This document shows positions 35,201 to 45,117 of a DNA stretch of 64,000 nt, one piece after another (within the stretch, counting starts at the first letter, position 1; each line of letters opens with the position of its first letter). This stretch comes from Sinohyriopsis cumingii (taxonomy: Eukaryota; Mollusca; Bivalvia; Unionida; Unionidae). The position numbers and the translations under genes are program-made. The stretch lies in assembly GCA_028554795.2 (NCBI GenBank), contig CM068831.1:61870769-61934768 (forward strand). The letters run 5' to 3'. Under the pieces are notes generated by a model. That model did not search any database, was not told the origin of the DNA, and saw only the letters and a program-made list of their open reading frames with translations.

Positions 35201-36124
35201 CTGAATATGGGCAGTTTGCATCAATAGGGTTGGCATTACAAGCAGGACATCTTCCATTGTTTGGGTCACAAGTTCCGTCTCGACATTTATACACACATAC
35301 CAAATCACATTGATCACCATAGAAACCAATCTTGCACTTGTTGCAGTTGCCAGTTACAGTGTCACACAATCCATCATCACAGTTGGAGTTGCATGTGTTT
35401 TCACAATGTGTGCCATAATAACCTTGTATGCAGCCTTCAAGACAATTATTAGTATCATTCATGCAGTTTTTATTCTTACAGCGTGTGCTGCATTCTCTCT
35501 CACAGAAGTTTCCATACCATCCTATTGTACAGTCTCCAACGCAGTACCCTGTATTAAAGTCGCACAGATTCAGTTCACCACCTGAATTATTACTGCACCT
35601 TGGGCTGCACTGTTTCCGGCATGTTTCGCCATAATAACCTTCATTGCAAGTTGTACATTTTCCTGTGGTTCTATCACAGCGGACACAATTACTTGGACAT
35701 TGGGACTGACATTGCTGACCATAGTAACCGTCTACACAGTCAATAATACAGTTTCCGGTTCCACCATCGCAGAGAGTATTATGGCATTTATCACAGGTTA
35801 TGTTGCATGAGGTGCCATAATAACCAGGCTTACAGCCAAACATACATCTTGCAGTCATCTGATCACATGCAGTGTCTTTACATCCTTGAGAGCAGATTCC
35901 ATCACAGATAATGCCATATCGGCCCACTGAACAACTACAAGTTCCATCACGCCAGTCACATGTGCCATTCACACAGCGACACTGCTCCCTGCAATAACTT
36001 CCAAAATATTCACCATCACAGCCATTGTAACAGGTGCCGTTACTGTGAAGGCATTTTCTATTCTTACAACTCATACTGGGACAGCGTTCCGCACACTGTG
36101 TTCCCCACATTCCTGGGGCACATT
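35201..36124 (-). CDS. EGF exon C: 9 EGF-like modules, close paralogue of exon A
   Basis: A 924-bp exon, 308 codons, phase 1-1. Acceptor TTTTTGTTTCAG; donor TCAG/GTATCAT. It runs from ECAPGMWGTQC to CPYSG. It matches exon A closely along its length except for a clean 67-codon (201-bp) in-frame gap: modules 7 and 8 of A (YWFGPAC and GYYDNLC) are missing, and the join reads CSPRCSNNSGGELNLCDFNTGYC-like sequence with cysteines still in register. No stops. The product is likely a shorter form of the same type of surface receptor. The upstream intron is also duplicated from the exon A unit. Confidence 0.92.
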
Positions 36125-36149
36125 CTGAAACAAAAATGTATAAAGGTTA

Positions 36150-37190
36150 AATTCTAAATATGCTTTTTTATTTAGTTACAATATAACATTAAAGTATAGC
36201 TTTTGAGAGTGGTGATCAACAATTCCCATCCAGTAACTACTTTGCTTAAAATCATTGCAGATCTACACAGTGGTAAAACCTCTCAGCCAATAAGATGCAA
36301 TCTAACCTCATAATTATCCATAAGTCCCTCTCATAATGAAATCATCCAACGTCTTGATGATATTAGTCTATTTACAAAATCTGTTTAAAATGGGGTCATA
36401 AATATAGTCTCTGATGTGATAAGAACCCCAGCCAATTAAAGGCAAGTTCACTTCGTTGATGTGCATGATCATGCTCAAACTAAAAGCACATTATAGATTT
36501 TAATGATATTAGTATATTTACCCAATCTTAATTTTTTTAAAACTTGTATCAGAAATACAATCTAAAGAGTGGTTGCAAACTCAGTCAATCATGCCTAACA
36601 TCACATCAGTAAATATGAACATATCTTGTACATTATTAAACTCTCGTGATATCTTCATCATATAGGCTCATATTCTAAATCATATAGATAAATAAAACTT
36701 TCAGATTAGTAATAACATCAGCCAAATACAAGATCATAGTATTCATATCAATGGAGTTTCCTCATTATGGGACTCATCCAAGATTTGATCAAAATCGGAC
36801 CAGCCATATTGCTTTCAGAGTGGAAACAAGCACAGTCAATCACATGTAACATCTACTCATTAATTCGTTTCCATCTTGCTCATGATTGACACAGTTAAGA
36901 ACCTGATGATATAAACGTGTTTACAGTTTCAACAAAACTGAATCAAATTAAATGTTATCTCGCCAATAAGATAAAGTAATATCTTTTCACGATGTTGATA
37001 TCTCAATTTTTTTAAAATTCCATTAACATCCTAATGATATTAGCATGCATTCTTATTTTGAACATTATTTGTGCACTAAGTTTGTTTTCAAACTTATCCA
37101 AGAATTTTATGATATAAGCAAACATTCCAAGTTTGATCAAATCAGATAATAAATACCAACACCAGTGTGGTAACAGCCATTTGTTGATTG
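36150..37190. repeat. Intron repeats, paralogous to 24720-26175
   Basis: It aligns with the region upstream of exon A and has the same degenerate repeated motifs (CTCATTAAT, AGCCAAT, CATCCAA...TTTGATGATAT). It lacks the 305-bp insertion present in the A copy. Confidence 0.65.
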
Positions 37191-38141
37191 ACTAATAACA
37201 GACATATACATAAATATAACTTTGACAAAAACCATGAGGCGTATTTCATCACTTTGTTTTATTCCAGTCTACTGAGAAGTCTCAAATAAATGACACAGCT
37301 AAATCTTTTTGTATATGCATGAATCTATTTGATAATGACATACAAAGACAATTGAATGCTGAAATGTACTAAAACTATTAAATGTTCGAGTATCCAAATC
37401 CGTTTTGTTTCACTATACCAACAACCCAATATATAGGCTTGCCAAAAATCGAAGTATAACTGGTAAGTATTCAAAGTTCGGATTTGATACACATTAACCT
37501 TAATACATGAAGAGATAAGAAATTATGATCAACAACAAATACTCAAAAATCAATGTTGCACATATGAATGATAATTGGCAAAATTAGAGGGAAGAAACAT
37601 ATATTTATATATATAGACGTAAAAATCAGTAACAGATCCTTAAAGATAGATCTTAAATTGATTTAAATATTGAGATATATTTCGTGAATTAAAAGAGCAA
37701 ATTATATGTTATGGCTTAATCTCAACTAACAAGAAATGTTTGCTCTGATTTATTTGCAAATATTGACAGAATATTATTGCTCAACTGATTTAAAACAATG
37801 TTGTCCCAAAGTCCCACCAAACATGCACCACACGTAATTTGCTAACAATAAACCATTATTTAGAAAATACAGTAGATATAATAATAATAGCACCTTCTTA
37901 CAATAACAGAACATGAATGAAACCCATCCAATAATTTCAATGTTCTTGAAAGGATTGACTTTTCATTCAGTGAAATAAGGCACAAGCAAAATCTTTTGCA
38001 AAATTAATATTCCTACAGTGGATGAAGTAATAAAACTATCTGACTTTTTTTACTTGTTTTGTAATCTTAACCATACAGAATTTTTGTATAAAAGTCACAA
38101 CCTGATCCGAATGTTCTTTTATGAGTTACATGGTTTCAAAA
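37191..38141. other. Non-coding AT-rich stretch
   Basis: No exon or repeat recognised. Confidence 0.4.
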
Positions 38142-38336
38142 CTACTTAGTCAGAGGTTGAGCTTGGTGACGGAGGTGTGAATCAGGCGCAGGTATTTCAA
38201 TGGCATAATGTTGTGCCAACATCATTAGATCCATTTCATTAGGTTCCAGTGTTGAGTTTCTAGTATCTTCTACTTTTTCTTTTCTTTTCTTGATATATGG
38301 TCCTATTCTTGCTCTTTTGAAACTTAGGGTAGCCAT
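38142..38336 (-). CDS. Small basic ORF, unrecognised (64 codons)
   Basis: An ATG in good context (CAAAATGGCT) opens MATLSFKRARIGPYIKKRKE and stays open through an acidic/amphipathic middle (EPNEMDLMMLAQHYAIEIP) to TAG. Balanced amino-acid composition and a basic nuclear-localisation-like start make it less random than other short ORFs here. It could be a single-exon gene, the first exon of a larger one, or a retrocopy fragment. No family recognised. The frame also opens five codons upstream of the chosen ATG. Confidence 0.3.
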   Translation of the reverse strand: MATLSFKRARIGPYIKKRKEKVEDTRNSTLEPNEMDLMMLAQHYAIEIPAPDSHLRHQAQPLTK

Positions 38337-38351
38337 TTTGTCCAATTTCAC

Positions 38352-40150
38352 ACAATCTAGTTATTCAGTTCTACTGGCCAGTAATTACAAAAACACATGC
38401 CCATAATAAATAATACCAAACTGCAGTAACTTGTTATGGGATGAAGCTACGGCAGTTTGTTTCCCCCAGATTGAGGTCACAGTGTGAGGCCACTTTAAGG
38501 AGGTACATTAATTCTTAAAACAACAATTATATTTATAAAGCTATTGAAAGTTCTAAATCATTACCTCAAAGACAGAATTTAACAATGAATACATTTCACA
38601 AATTGAGTATAAAGTTGACTAGCACTTAATCCATTCTACAATGAAAGTTTGTTTAAAAATACTCAAAACCCCTCAGGAGGACCCTATGAATCCCATAATG
38701 CATCAGTAGTTCAAAATTTGAAATCATCACTGTAATTTTAAATCTGGCAGTCTAAGACTAGCATTTTTAAAATATAAACAATGTTTGCTTGTATTTACTT
38801 TCATGAAGATGAAACATTTCGTGTTGTATCAAAAAGTAATCCTTCTCTGAAAATGAAGACTGAGTTCACTATAAAAATTGAAATGGAGGTAAATGGGGTT
38901 GCAAGTTCTTTAGTGGAGTTATAGTAAAAAAAGGTGGTAAGTAAAAACCTATGTCCACTTTGCATATAATCAATCTAGTCAATGGTTGTCCTTGCCATCT
39001 AGTTACATCTTAGGTTTTTTTTTTTTTTTGTTCTTAATTATCATGAATGTTAATTATGGTATGAAGATAACACAACTGTATACTTTGCAGATATGCAAGT
39101 AAACACATTCTTAAGTATTGTACATTATGAGGAATTTATCTAACACCTGTCTGACCATCAACGTTGGGTAACAGCCATTATAAGCTGATTAAAGAAAATG
39201 CCATTATAGGAAATTGTTGACTGAGAAGCTTAGAATTTTAAAAACCAGGTAAGAACATTTTATTCAAAACTACCCTTGTGGTGATTGTTAAATATCAGAT
39301 TACAGACACTGCAATGGTGCTTTAGGTCTCACTGTATAGTTCAGTATTTTGACACACACATACCGAATTTTTAAGGTAGAAGTCATGAACCTAATTATCA
39401 CAAGCCTAGCATCTATAAATTCACACATAAGCTAAATCTAAAATATGTTTTAGATTTACTTTGAGTTAGGCTTGGAAATTGGCTGCCTTGTTGGTGACTG
39501 CCTGTCACAGTTAGATGAGCATTGGATATCAAATGCGTAACTTGGGCTGCAAATAATTTACTTGGCTTACGTATTTACCTGTGTCTGCTACAGAGGTAAA
39601 TATCTAAAAATCTAGATGGTTGAGGGATGAACTGTATTCATACATAAGGCACATACTGATTCTTTTAGCTGCCTTTCACAGAAAAATATTCAATGTAGCT
39701 TTTTCTTGTCAAAAATGAATGTAACATTTAGGGGTTGGTGGCAGTGTTAGTTAAGTATAAAAACCACCAATAGCATCAGGAATCAACCTGATTACTGCAG
39801 TCAAATGTCACATGCATGCTTTCTACAAAAATCATTATTTTGTTTTTATTTGTATCTTCAGTGTAAAATTATTCTCATATTTCTGTAATTGGTCATTGTT
39901 GGATGCGAATTCACCAGATAAACTGTCCAGTGAGACCTTACCTGAACAGTCATAATTTGCCACTGCAGCACGGGTGCTGAGACAATTATTACTATTTCTG
40001 CATGTACATATTTTTGCAACTTTTCTTGAATTGATTCATATTTATAGATAGAAGTAATTAAAATCATTTCTAGGTAAACGAAGAAAAAATAAGTATAAAC
40101 CAGACATGATAAAAAAGACATTTATAAAAGATGAATTGTTCTTGATAATG
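38352..40150. other. Non-coding stretch
   Basis: No supported gene. A poly-T run lies at 39015-39029. Short ORFs here have no splice or domain support. Confidence 0.4.
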
Positions 40151-40152
40151 AA

Positions 40153-40588
40153 GCATAGGAGCTTATGAATCTGTTGTCAAGTCCTTCAAGCCAAAGTATG
40201 AAGGAGAAAATCCAGATGATATGTTTGTGCTTGACATATCAAACAACACTGGAGATATTCATGCCTATGAAAAGAGGGCGAGAAAAGAGACGGAGAAATT
40301 GAGAGGACGTACAACACAGAAAGAGGCAGGGAATGAAGTTGTAAGGAAGAAAAAAGAAAAGGTGACACCATCATCAAATAAGGCTCAGAAACAAAACATT
40401 GAAGCTTTTGCGGCCTGTAAAACCAGCCAAAGAAATCCTCTAGACAGCACTCATAAACATGAACCAGAATTCCATCCCTTCCACAGTCAGCAGTGATTCA
40501 CTAGAGGATACACCATTCACAGAAACGTGGAGGTTCATACAACAGGATATTAATAAAACTACATATCCGGAAAGAACAAAGTTACCAG
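40153..40588 (+). pseudogene. Plus-strand coding-like exon with a probable frameshift
   Basis: From about 40153 a charged, coding-like frame (KPKYEGENPDDMFVLDISNN, then a Lys/Glu/Arg-rich region) runs to a TGA at 40494-40496. From about 40443 a second frame is open (STVSSDSLEDTPFTETWRF...) to a CCAG/GTTTGC donor at 40588, in phase 1. The overlap of the two frames suggests a one-base indel at about 40410-40490. The phase matches the acceptor of the exon at 41241. The gene family is not recognised. It may be a decaying gene, or an intact one with an assembly error. Confidence 0.35.
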
Positions 40589-40875
40589 GTTTGCTTTAGC
40601 TCTTAAAAAATAGATTAATCACACCTATTGTATCTATTTAAAATCATTTTCAAAACCCTTTTTTAAATTAAATGAATAGTATATATAATCACTCCATACA
40701 ATAATAAATACAACTACTGCTTACCTTGCCAGAAAGGGAAGTAACAAATACAGTCAACAAAGAAGGCAATAATCATGTCAACAGAAAACCTTTTAAAATT
40801 TGTTTTACAAAAAGATTTCAATATATGTTTGATTGTTTGGTGGAATAAACCTACTTAATCCATTTTTTACTTCAA

Positions 40876-41070
40876 GGTACATACTACTCAAGAGAACCAT
40901 ACACAGCAGTCAACTCCATGGGAAAATAATTTGTTTGTGTCAAAAGAGCCAACATGCTACATACTAGAAGCTCTATCATCACTTCATAATCCAACACAAA
41001 ACACCCATAACATGCCCAGTGCAAATGTCCCATCTGCTGTAACACAAGCAAAGAAAACATATAATACATA
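40876..41070 (+). other. Open coding-like segment between the two plus-strand exons
   Basis: After an AG (ACTTCAAG) a 65-codon frame runs to TAA, with ordinary composition (VHTTQENHTQQSTPWENNLF). Its phase does not fit the exon before it. It may be an alternative exon, a decayed exon, or chance. Confidence 0.2.
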
Positions 41071-41240
41071 ATATAGCCAATGACCTGTGTAATGTGTCAT
41101 TAAACAAGAAAATCAACCATCCGTTTTCGTAACGTATACACTGCAAATGATATCAAATGCATAAATTAAGCATTAATATTTCTCCTTTCTTCATCAAATG
41201 AATTAAATTCATTTTCTTACCACAAATATCTTTATTTCAG

Positions 41241-41410
41241 AATATGCGAATGCATGGTGTAGTAAATGTGGAATAGCAAACCCATCCATGACTGATTTGA
41301 ATGAAGCTGTGACTGAAACCGTTAGTTATATTAGAAGAAAATGTATACAAAACTTGATGAGTGCAATAAAACATCTTTGTTCAGCAAAGAACAAGGCTGT
41401 ATTGCAATGA
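41241..41410 (+). CDS. Terminal exon of an unrecognised plus-strand gene
   Basis: A strong acceptor (TCTTTATTTCAG) precedes 170 bases in phase 1 (2 + 56 codons) ending in TGA. It encodes (E)YANAWCSKCGIANPSMTDLNE and a helical basic C-terminus with more cysteines. The WCSKCG pair may be half of a zinc site. It joins in frame with the donor at 40588. This is the best-supported part of a plus-strand gene that lies between minus-strand EGF exons C and D. Function unknown. Confidence 0.4.
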
Positions 41411-41519
41411 ATTATTATTCCAGCAACTGTATTTGTGTTATGATGTTATTAAAATCAACTACACTGTTCCTCTATTTTGTCTATGTTCATTGCTTCATGA
41501 GTAAATTGCCTGGATGTAT

Positions 41520-41985
41520 ATTTTCCAAATAATACGCCTCTTGCATAATACGCTTTGTTTGAAATGGCTGTAAAATGTACTCATACTCAAGGTCTGGTTT
41601 ATGCCAATATTTAACGCCTGTAATTTGGGGTTTGCTTTACGCCTGAAATATATTCCTGTACTTTTGTATGGTTTACGTCTGTAAAATACTTCGATATGTT
41701 TCATGCCTGAGATTTACGCTTGTATTTGAATATGTTTTATACCTGTGATTTACACCTGTAATACATTGATGTATTTGAATACAGGCGTACTAATTTAAAT
41801 AATTCGCCTCTGTGTACGAATAAAGTACACTAGTATTACGCCAGCGATACGCTTGTGTTACGGCTGAGATACGCTAGTATTACACTTTTCTCATATTCTC
41901 ATAAGCAAAAGAGAACCCATAGTTTAGGTTCAGAATACGCCTGTAGTACGCCTATGATACAGGCTTATGATTTCGTACGGGAAGC
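41520..41985. repeat. Cluster of short degenerate ACGCCTG-type repeats
   Basis: The octamer-like motif TACGCCTG(T/A) and close variants (TTACGTCTG, ATGCCTG, TACGCTTG, TACACCTG) occur many times in about 450 bases at irregular 20-40-base spacing, with a few in inverted orientation (CAGGCGTA at 41783-41790). It is an old, eroded satellite or inverted-repeat element. No coding potential. Confidence 0.6.
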
Positions 41986-42087
41986 CTAATATTAATTAGA
42001 AACATTATCATATTTTAGTGTTGTTGATAATTAAATTAAAATACATATAATCTGATAATTTTCTGAGACTGTACTCATCGTATGATA

Positions 42088-42291
42088 TTAACTTTCAGAA
42101 CCTGCTGCACTTAAGGTCATATTTATATCGCTAAGACGGTCAACTTTATCCCACATCAACTGTTGGTAATATGACGCCAACCATTCACAGTGTTTAGAAA
42201 GCTTGTAAGTCGGGTCAAACTGCAAACAACATGGCCTTTTATCTACTGTCATATAATCTGGCAGCAGATCAGCGTACAATGTTGTTTTTTT
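42088..42291 (-). other. Exon-like open segment, unrecognised (minus strand)
   Basis: After an AG (ATCAGTAG) a frame of about 68 codons runs to TAA with strongly protein-like content (LYADLLPDYMTVDKRPCCLQ ... ASYYQQLMWDKVDRLSDIN). It could be a terminal exon of a gene, possibly the tail of the exon D unit, or a transposon remnant. It has no membrane or GPI-type end. Family unknown. Confidence 0.3.
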
Positions 42292-42299
42292 CTACTGAT

Positions 42300-43302
42300 T
42301 ACTACAAATAATCTGCATAAACCCAGATACGTTATACAATAGCAGATCAATATGCAGTTTGCAGTCGGATCTGACATGTACATGAGTATATATTGTACAT
42401 TTTGTTTTTTTAAAAACTGTTTGACTATTGGGAAAAAGTCTTACAAGAAAAGTAAAATATATCAATTACAGCTTCCATGTAAATATAGTCTGTTACTGTT
42501 TAATCAAACCCAAGAACCAATAATTTAGATATGGCAAATGTACTAGTATACCAATCCATTTTATGGTTTACTAACTACTTAACAATTACCAATTTACATA
42601 AAAATGTAAAAATGATAAAAATAAGGAAACTATTTCCAGCCAATTAAAACTGATGGTTGAAGAGTTAGGATGAACCAAATAGTCTATCTTAAGATTAAAA
42701 CTAATTCCCACAACGAACAGGTTAATAAACCACACTATACGTTTTACTTGTTTGATAGCAATAATATATAGCATTTACCAAACTATTGTTTGTTTCAGTA
42801 AAAACCAGCAGTATATTTTATGATTTTAATGAATAGAAGAATAGACGATAAGAAACCAGAAGCGTTAGTGTCAGATCTTCATTGCAGTTATGGAAACAGA
42901 GACAGTTTTACAGATCTTTATAACATTCAATCAAATGGTTGGAAAATCTGCTTAAAACCAGTCTGACCGTCCCAAAAAAGCCAGTGTTACATTATTTACT
43001 AAAAACACCACAAGTACATGAAAAACTTGAATTAACTCATCCCACATACATCAAAGACGGGAGAAAAAGTCTACTAACTTTGTCATATTTTGGTTTCTTT
43101 ATCCCCAGGACTTTATTTAACTAAACAAATCATAAAATCCACTGCAGGTGTACATAAACCATAATAACCAATAAGTATAAATCCAGATCTGCAAATGCGT
43201 AATGTACAAGTAGAACGAACTGCATTGACCCTGCTGGTACGTTATACAATTGGTTCGACACACTTTATAGTTCGGGTTATACATATAAACTATGATATCT
43301 AC
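42300..43302. other. Non-coding stretch downstream of exon D
   Basis: No supported exon. Two overlapping plus-strand ORFs (about 42820-42967 and 42939-43124) are considered chance. A fragment near 43185-43260 resembles the dispersed repeat family of 57-63 kb (AGATCTGCAAATGCGTAATG). Confidence 0.35.
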
Positions 43303-44049
43303 CTCTGGTTGGACAGTTTGGAGACTGATCTAGTCCACAACCTGGGCACAGTCCAGTTCTTCTGTCACAGGTGCTATCTGCACATGATTGATGACACTCA
43401 TTGTTACACATGTCCCCAAAATATGCACCACGGCATCCTGAGCTACATGTACCATTATTGTAGTAACAGAGTCTGCTGACACAGTTTGCATTACACTGGT
43501 TCTGGCACTTGTCTCCATAGAAACCTGCATTACAACCATTGAGACAAGCAGCTGTATCTCTGCTACACTCTGGAGCCCCGGTTATATTTCCACATGTCCT
43601 ACTACACTGATCTGTACACATCTTTCCATTCCAACCACCCTGACATCCCAAATTACACACACCTGTTGTCATGTTACATGAACCCTTTAGGCAACGCATA
43701 CACTCCTTGTTACATTGCTCTCCATAATAATATGGTTTGCATCCTGACTGGCAACGCCCAGCAGCTTGCTCACATATAACAATGCCATTATTGTTACTCT
43801 TGCAATTCGTGCTACACTGTAACTCGCAAAACTTTCCATAGAAACCACTCTTGCATTCCAGACACACACCAGTGTTTCTGTCACATCGGGCACAATCAGG
43901 TTGACATGAAGAATTACAGAAGTTGTTGTAGTAACCATCTTTACATGCAAGAGTACAAACTCCTGTATATCTGTTGCATTTATTATCTGTGCAATTACTA
44001 CTAGGACACGGCATCTCACAATTGTAGCCATACATTCCAGCCCCACACT
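43303..44049 (-). CDS. EGF exon D: 7 EGF-like modules
   Basis: A 747-bp exon, 249 codons, phase 1-1. Acceptor TTTTCTTTTCCAG; donor AGAG/GTAGAT. It runs from ECGAGMYGYNC to CPGCGLDQSPNCPTRG. Compared with exon A it keeps the first module, then goes directly to the equivalent of module 5 (the ARCDRNTGVC segment), retains the long 7-8 pair (YYYGEQC, GWNGKMC), and lacks modules 2-4 and one near the end; 126 codons shorter in total. The frame is intact with conserved cysteines and several N-glycosylation sites, so a functional short ectodomain is likely. Tail and start exons are not identified. Confidence 0.91.
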
Positions 44050-45018
44050 CTGGAAAAGAAAAGGAAACACAATGGAAATAAAGACAAAAATCATATTCAG
44101 TTTAGCAATTATTTAACAATTATTATAATTTTTTTAAAAACTATTGTTACACATGCATTTGAAACTGCATTTACTTCTTATAATAGTTCGCAAGGTACAT
44201 ATATGTGAAAACAAATATTTTAAAACTTTTATTAAAAGATATAAAAAATATGTAAATCATAGAAAGTTTATCTTTTTTCGTCCAAATGTTGCTTTAGTAC
44301 ATAAAAAAGAAGAATAAGTGGACCTTTGCGCTCCTTCATATGATTGATATGTACCTCGCAGCCTAACGCAAGTGCAGGTGGCTAAGAAATCTAAGTCAAT
44401 ACGATACTTTCTGCAGGAAGTTCTCCATTGTTTTTAATTGCATATGTAATGAAAACAATTGTTTAGTGGGTTCTATATTGCATTGTTTTATATTCATATT
44501 ATGGAGGTATATCAACATCATTTCTCTAATAATAAATTGTCTTTACTCCATGAAGCATGCTGTAAAACTTGGTAAAATTATGTTGTCTTTCGTGTTATTG
44601 ATAAAGTTGTTTTACCATTACAAATCTTTTCATAGTGGTGTCCATATTTGATTGTGGATCCACATCATCTAGACCAGGGGTGCAGAACCTTTTAACGTCA
44701 ATCCATCCTTTTACAGAGTTAAGATTTGTCAATAATACATGGCACACTCGTGCATTTCCCATGCACATATGAAGAACACTCATCATTTCATAGGTGAAGT
44801 TCATGCCTGAACATCAGAATGGGGTTGGACGAAAGCACTCAGCAATAGCGACAGGTAAATGATACACAATTTAATACAGTTTTACCTCTTCAGCCCCCCA
44901 AATAAAATTTTAATAGCAACAGTAACTTATCCATCACTATTTGAGTAGCTGAATTTACCACATCAGAAGACTATTGTGTTAAAATTATCCAAAATAGAGA
45001 ACAAACGAATATACTTAC
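44050..45018. other. Non-coding stretch with a hAT-like terminus near 44675
   Basis: CAGGGGTGCAGAACC at about 44676-44690, preceded by CTAGAC, looks like the terminal inverted repeat of a hAT-family DNA transposon. The partner end was not found, so it is a fragment. The ORF at 44595-44804 crosses it and is not a gene. Confidence 0.35.
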
Positions 45019-45021
45019 CAG

Positions 45022-45117
45022 TAGAAGGAAACCTCACATACTGAATGTTCTTGTATTTCTGGGCCAAGTGTTACGCCACAACTATGGATCCCAGAGAGAA
45101 GCCAATGTTTGTGATTT
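45022..45117 (-). pseudogene. Exon-like segment with splice sites and one in-frame stop
   Basis: On the minus strand TTAACACAG precedes a coding-like stretch (NIGFSLGSIVVA, stop, HLAQKYKNIQYVRFPST) that ends at a perfect GTAAGT donor. The single TAA interrupts an otherwise plausible exon. In another phase it is also open throughout. It is probably a decayed exon of the co-duplicated gene whose other remnants lie at 45.1-47.9 kb. Confidence 0.35.
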
